Below are positions 60,688 through 64,000 of a stretch of 64,000 nucleotides of DNA, one piece after another. The number at the start of each line of letters is the position of its first letter. Position 1 is the stretch's first letter. The translations under genes and the position numbers were made by a program. Origin of the DNA: RBG-16-66-20 sp035308765 (GTDB lineage Bacteria; Pseudomonadota; Gammaproteobacteria; Burkholderiales; SG8-39); contig DATGGA010000034.1 in assembly GCA_035308765.1 (NCBI GenBank), positions 22,795 through 86,794 on the forward strand, written 5' to 3'. The notes beneath the pieces were generated by a model. The model made no database searches and was not told the origin of the DNA. It worked only from the letters and a program-made list of their open reading frames with translations.

Positions 60688-60758
60688 TAGAATTTGCGTG
60701 AGATGCTAGCAACAACTACCCCCAGTGTCTAGTGAATCTTCCACGAAGGGTAAAGTCT

Positions 60759-60764
60759 TATAAT
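60759..60764 (+). promoter_or_regulatory. Candidate -10 element of mrcA
   Basis: A perfect TATAAT at 60759-60764 overlaps the most upstream ATG of the mrcA frame (60763). No good -35 was found; ATCTTC or TTCCAC lie at about the right distance. If active, transcription starts near 60771, after that ATG, which favours the internal start at 60820. Confidence 0.35.
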
Positions 60765-60819
60765 GCCCCGTGTCCCCGCCCGCGTGCAACACCCCCCCCG
60801 AGTCGGCGTAACCCCATTG

Positions 60820-63129
60820 ATGTGGCTTCGTTTTTTGGTATTTCCGCTGGTCCTGTTGGCGGGCTTGGCGGCGACCGGGGCATTCCTGGTGGGCCTGGTG
60901 GTCGCGCTCGCCTACCCGAATCTGCCTTCGCTTGAAGTACTTACCGACTATCAGCCCAAAATCCCCCTCAGGATCTACACCACCGAGGGCACGCTGATCG
61001 GCGAATTCGGCGAAGAACGCCGTTCGCTGATATCGATCAAGGAGGTGCCGGAGCAGTTGAAGTTCGCGATTCTTGCCGCCGAGGATGAGCGCTTCTACCA
61101 GCACACCGGGATCGACTACCTCGGTGTCGCCCGCGCCGCCTACGCCAACCTCGTGCAAGGCGGTCGCCGCCAGGGCGCGAGCACGATCACCATGCAGGTC
61201 GCCCGCAATTTCTTCCTGTCCTCCGAAAAGACCCTCACGCGCAAACTCTACGAGGCTCTGCTCGCTTTCAAGATCGAGAACAATCTGCAGAAAGACCAGA
61301 TTCTCGAGCTCTACATCAACCAGATCTACCTCGGCCAGCGCGCCTACGGCTTCGCCGCTGCATCGCAGATCTATTTTGGGAAATCCCTAGACAAGCTGAC
61401 GCTGGGTGAGGCAGCGATCCTCGCAGGGCTGCCCAAGGGGCCTTCGGCCTACAACCCTGTTGCTAATCCGCAACGCGCACGGCAGCGCCAACAGTACGTG
61501 CTGCGGCGCATGAGGGAGCTTGGTCATATCACCGACCAGCAGCAGGCGGAGGCCATCAATGCCCCTCTCCACGTCCGGCGCGACACGGACGATTTCGCGG
61601 GCGTCCATGCGGAATATCTGGCCGAAATGGTGCGCCAGGCGGTCTATGAGCAGTACCCGGAGGACGCATACACCAAGGGATTTCGCGTCTACACGACGAT
61701 ACGCAAGGCAGATCAGGAGGCTGCCTACGACGCAGTCCGGCGCGGGGTGCTCAGTTACGACCGCAGCCAGGGCTACCGCGGTCCGGAAGCTTTCGTCGAA
61801 CTCGCCGCCAACGCCGCAGATGACGATTACGAGGAAGCCCTCTCCGATTACGCCGACATCGACGACCTGAAGGCCGCCCTGGTGCTGGCGGTAAGCGCCA
61901 AAGAGGTGAAGGTCGTGCTGAGAAACGCCGAGATGGCCACTGTTTCGGGAGACGGTCTTCGGTTCGCCGCACGTGCACTGGAGGAAAAAACGGCGCTGCA
62001 ACGGCGCATCCGGCGCGGCTCCGTTATCCGTGTGCAGAGGGACGAGAAAAAGAAATGGCAGATCGGCCAACTGCCCGAGGCGGAAGCGGCATTCGTTTCG
62101 CTTGATCCGGCCAATGGGGCCGTCCGGGCGTTCGTCGGCGGCTTCGACTTCCACCGCAGCAAGTTCAACCACGTCATCCAAGCCTGGCGCCAGCCCGGCT
62201 CGTCGTTCAAGCCGTTCATCTATTCCGCGGCGTTGGAAAAGGGCTTTACCCCGGCGACGGTGATCGCGGACGAACCGATCGTGGTCGAAGCGGATGTGAC
62301 CGGCAGCCAGCGCTGGGAGCCGAAGAACTACGACGGCAAGTTCGAAGGTCCGATGCGCCTGCGCACCGCGCTGGCAAAGTCGAAGAACATGGTCTCGATC
62401 CGGATTTTGCAGAGCATCGATCCGAAATACGCGCAGGATTACGTGACGCGGTTCGGCTTCGACGCCGACAAGCACCCACCGTACCTCACCATGGCGCTGG
62501 GCGCCGGCTCGGTCACGCCATGGCAGATGGCGCGTGCCTACGGGGTGTTCGCCAACGGTGGCTATCTGATACAGCCTTATTTTATCGACAAGATCGTCGA
62601 CGACCGCGGCAATCCTCTTGGCACTGCCAATCCGGCGCGCGCGGGCGACGAATCGCTGCGCGTCATTGATGCGCGAAACGCCTTCATCATGGATTCGATG
62701 CTGCAGGACGTTACCCGCTACGGTACTGCGGCGAGCGTGACCAAGCTCGGGCGGCGCGACCTTGCGGGCAAAACCGGAACCACCAACGATTTCGTGGATG
62801 GATGGTTCTGCGGCTATCACCCCGAACTCGTCGGCATTGCGTGGGTGGGATTCGATCAGCCCAAATCCATGGGAAGAAACGAGACGGGCGGCCGCGTTGC
62901 ATTGCCGATCTGGATTGATTACATGGGCAAAGTCCTGAAGGGGCTGCCCGAAGCGGTGCGCAGCGTTCCAGAGGGCGTGATAGCGGCCAGAACCGAGCCC
63001 GATCCTACGCTACCGCCCGAAGCAAGAGGCACCACGGAATATTTCTACCGCGAATTCGCACCGGGCAAGGATGATGCTCCGCCGCCAGCCATGACACCAC
63101 AGGCGCGCCCGGAGCGGCCCGCGTACTAG
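60820..63129 (+). CDS. mrcA: Penicillin-binding protein 1A
   Basis: Class A PBP of 769 residues (788 from the upstream ATG 60763) that polymerises and crosslinks peptidoglycan. An N-terminal TM anchor (FLVFPLVLLAGLAATGAFLVGLVVAL) precedes the GT51 domain with ILAAEDERFYQHTGID (catalytic Glu), RQGASTITMQVARNFFL and LELYINQIYLGQRAYG, then a small OB-like region and the transpeptidase: active-site SSFK in PGSSFKPFIYS, KSKN and KTGTT. The start is uncertain because the TATAAT box covers ATG 60763; the family N-terminus fits MWLRFLVF. It is convergent with cyaY through a shared CTAG stop. Confidence 0.93.
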   Translation: MWLRFLVFPLVLLAGLAATGAFLVGLVVALAYPNLPSLEVLTDYQPKIPLRIYTTEGTLIGEFGEERRSLISIKEVPEQLKFAILAAEDERFYQHTGIDYLGVARAAYANLVQGGRRQGASTITMQVARNFFLSSEKTLTRKLYEALLAFKIENNLQKDQILELYINQIYLGQRAYGFAAASQIYFGKSLDKLTLGEAAILAGLPKGPSAYNPVANPQRARQRQQYVLRRMRELGHITDQQQAEAINAPLHVRRDTDDFAGVHAEYLAEMVRQAVYEQYPEDAYTKGFRVYTTIRKADQEAAYDAVRRGVLSYDRSQGYRGPEAFVELAANAADDDYEEALSDYADIDDLKAALVLAVSAKEVKVVLRNAEMATVSGDGLRFAARALEEKTALQRRIRRGSVIRVQRDEKKKWQIGQLPEAEAAFVSLDPANGAVRAFVGGFDFHRSKFNHVIQAWRQPGSSFKPFIYSAALEKGFTPATVIADEPIVVEADVTGSQRWEPKNYDGKFEGPMRLRTALAKSKNMVSIRILQSIDPKYAQDYVTRFGFDADKHPPYLTMALGAGSVTPWQMARAYGVFANGGYLIQPYFIDKIVDDRGNPLGTANPARAGDESLRVIDARNAFIMDSMLQDVTRYGTAASVTKLGRRDLAGKTGTTNDFVDGWFCGYHPELVGIAWVGFDQPKSMGRNETGGRVALPIWIDYMGKVLKGLPEAVRSVPEGVIAARTEPDPTLPPEARGTTEYFYREFAPGKDDAPPPAMTPQARPERPAY

Positions 63130-63449
63130 CGTCCGCTCAGCACCACCGTAGTTCCATATTGCTGTGACGCAAGCTTCGATACTGCCTCGAATAGCTCCGT
63201 GCCGTCGCGGGTGTCGCGCCAGGCCGAGCCGTCGTGCCGGAAATGGAAGCCGCCGGACTTCCCCGCCACCCAGATTTCACGCGCCGCCCCGTGCCGGTTG
63301 ATCACCATCTTCGAGCCGTCCTCGAATTCGATCTCGAGGACGCCTGAACCCTTGGTCTGCACGTCGGCATCCGGTGCCGCCACCTCGAAAGCGCTTTCCA
63401 GGGCGACCAGCGCCGTACCAGCGAGGGATTCGAATTCGCTTTCGGTCAT
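63126..63449 (-). CDS. cyaY: Iron-binding frataxin homolog CyaY
   Basis: A 107-residue frataxin-like protein that modulates iron-sulfur cluster assembly. The acidic first helix (TESEFESLAGTALVALESAFE) supplies the iron-binding surface. The beta sheet contains EIEFEDGSKMVINRHGAAREIWVAGKSGGFHFRHDGSAWRDTRDGTELF. The length is standard. Its TAG is part of the CTAG shared with mrcA. Confidence 0.93.
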   Translation of the reverse strand: MTESEFESLAGTALVALESAFEVAAPDADVQTKGSGVLEIEFEDGSKMVINRHGAAREIWVAGKSGGFHFRHDGSAWRDTRDGTELFEAVSKLASQQYGTTVVLSGR

Positions 63450-63510
63450 GTCGGATGGTGCCGGGCTATCCTGCTAACATCCTCATTTTAGTCGCCATTT
63501 GGTTACCGCA

Positions 63511-63696
63511 ATGCGTTGCGCCGCCGTCGCCCTGTTGCTGGTCCTGTTTGCCGCCAGTTGCGGCACGTATGGGCCCCTGTACTTGCGCGATAAGCCGCCG
63601 AGCGGCGTGAAGCCGCCGAAGCCTGAGCCGTACACGCCGTTGCCCTATCCGAAAGAGGGTGGCGAGGACGAAGCCGCCGGCGCGGCCAAGAAGTAG
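63511..63696 (+). CDS. Small LptM/YifL-type lipoprotein
   Basis: A 61-residue lipoprotein. The signal MRCAAVALLLVLFAASC has lipobox AASC with Cys17, followed by GTYGPLYLRDKPP and a proline/lysine-rich tail. Small lipoproteins with C-G-x-x-G-P-L-Y immediately upstream of lysA are the LptM (YifL) type, which assists LptD maturation in E. coli. It is 9 bases upstream of lysA, so the two are probably co-transcribed. Confidence 0.85.
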   Translation: MRCAAVALLLVLFAASCGTYGPLYLRDKPPSGVKPPKPEPYTPLPYPKEGGEDEAAGAAKK

Positions 63697-63705
63697 GCGC
63701 GGCGC

Positions 63706-64000
63706 ATGACCTTTGCCTACCGCGGCGGCATTCTCAGCGCCGAAGAGGTCTCGCTGGAAGACATCGCGCGGCGCTTCGGTACTCCCTGTTACGTCTATTC
63801 CCGCGCTGCGATCGAGCGCAACTACGGCGCATTCGCGCGCGCGCTGGCCGGCCGGCCGGCGCTGATCGCTTACTCGGTAAAGGCAAACTCGAACCTCTCG
63901 GTGCTCGCGCTGATGGCACGACTAGGCGCCGGTTTCGACATCGTGTCCGGAGGCGAACTGGCGCGTGTCCTGGCCGCCGGCGGCGACCCGCGCAAGATCG
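63706..64000 (+). CDS. lysA: Diaminopimelate decarboxylase (5' part, cut by window edge)
   Basis: The first 98 codons of LysA, a PLP enzyme making lysine from meso-DAP. It begins MTFAYRGGILSAEEVSLEDI; GTPCYVYSRAAIERNYGAF and the PLP-lysine motif IAYSVKANSNL are visible, followed by GAGFDIVSGGELARVLAAG. The frame stays open to the end of the window. It is the last gene here and follows the small lipoprotein, as in many proteobacteria. Confidence 0.92.
   Translation, partial: MTFAYRGGILSAEEVSLEDIARRFGTPCYVYSRAAIERNYGAFARALAGRPALIAYSVKANSNLSVLALMARLGAGFDIVSGGELARVLAAGGDPRKI

Overview
The window is a gene-dense, GC-rich chromosomal stretch of a betaproteobacterium, most likely of the order Burkholderiales. 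This rests on the gene order mrcA / pilMNOPQ / aroKB / gltBD, a class I PHA synthase, LiuR-type leucine catabolism, two Bug-family solute receptors and Liv-type ABC transport. No insertion sequence, prophage, CRISPR array, rRNA or tRNA was seen, and no gap between genes exceeds 300 bases.

Layout. 0-2.9 kb: the 3' end of an unknown gene, class I PHA synthase (phaC) and an MBL-fold hydrolase. 2.96-12.1 kb: a complete leucine/isovalerate (liu) operon under a MerR-type regulator and a 22-bp palindromic operator; it includes a beta-carbonic anhydrase, a thiolase and a thioesterase. 12.1-21.3 kb: a minus-strand livFJMHG-type ABC transporter with two CoA-ligase-type enzymes and an MBL-fold lipoprotein, interrupted by a strong internal terminator. 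21.5-26.2 kb: a Bug receptor, an HTH regulator, a large MscS-type channel and an alpha/beta hydrolase. 26.2-38.9 kb: assimilatory nitrate reduction, in the order nasT, nrtABD, cobA, nirB, a nirD-nasA gene fusion, an FNT transporter and a PP2C-phosphatase/Ser-Thr-kinase fusion. 38.9-43.7 kb: a class II aldolase, a small exported protein, an amidohydrolase, a Bug receptor and a PYROXD2-like flavoprotein. 43.7-55.6 kb: glmS, glmU, mgtC, gltD, gltB, aroB and aroK. 55.6-64 kb: pilQPONM, PBP1A (mrcA), cyaY, a small lipoprotein and the start of lysA.

How it fits together. The liu operon converts isovaleryl-CoA to acetyl-CoA and acetoacetate, and the carbonic anhydrase could supply bicarbonate to the biotin carboxylase. 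The nitrate locus imports nitrate, reduces it to ammonium and makes the SUMT needed for siroheme; gltBD can then assimilate the ammonium. It appears to be controlled at two levels: a sigma-54 promoter with an NtrC-like palindrome, and a NasT (ANTAR) antitermination leader whose second hairpin is incompatible with an intrinsic terminator.

The most unusual item is the fusion of a NirD domain without cluster ligands directly onto the N-terminus of the molybdopterin nitrate reductase. This suggests a tethered nitrate-to-ammonium complex in which NirB may also supply electrons to NasA. Other points worth a second look are short AT-rich codon islands with A8/T8 runs, three convergent gene pairs sharing a CTAG double stop, and a gltB promoter with a perfect palindrome inside its spacer.
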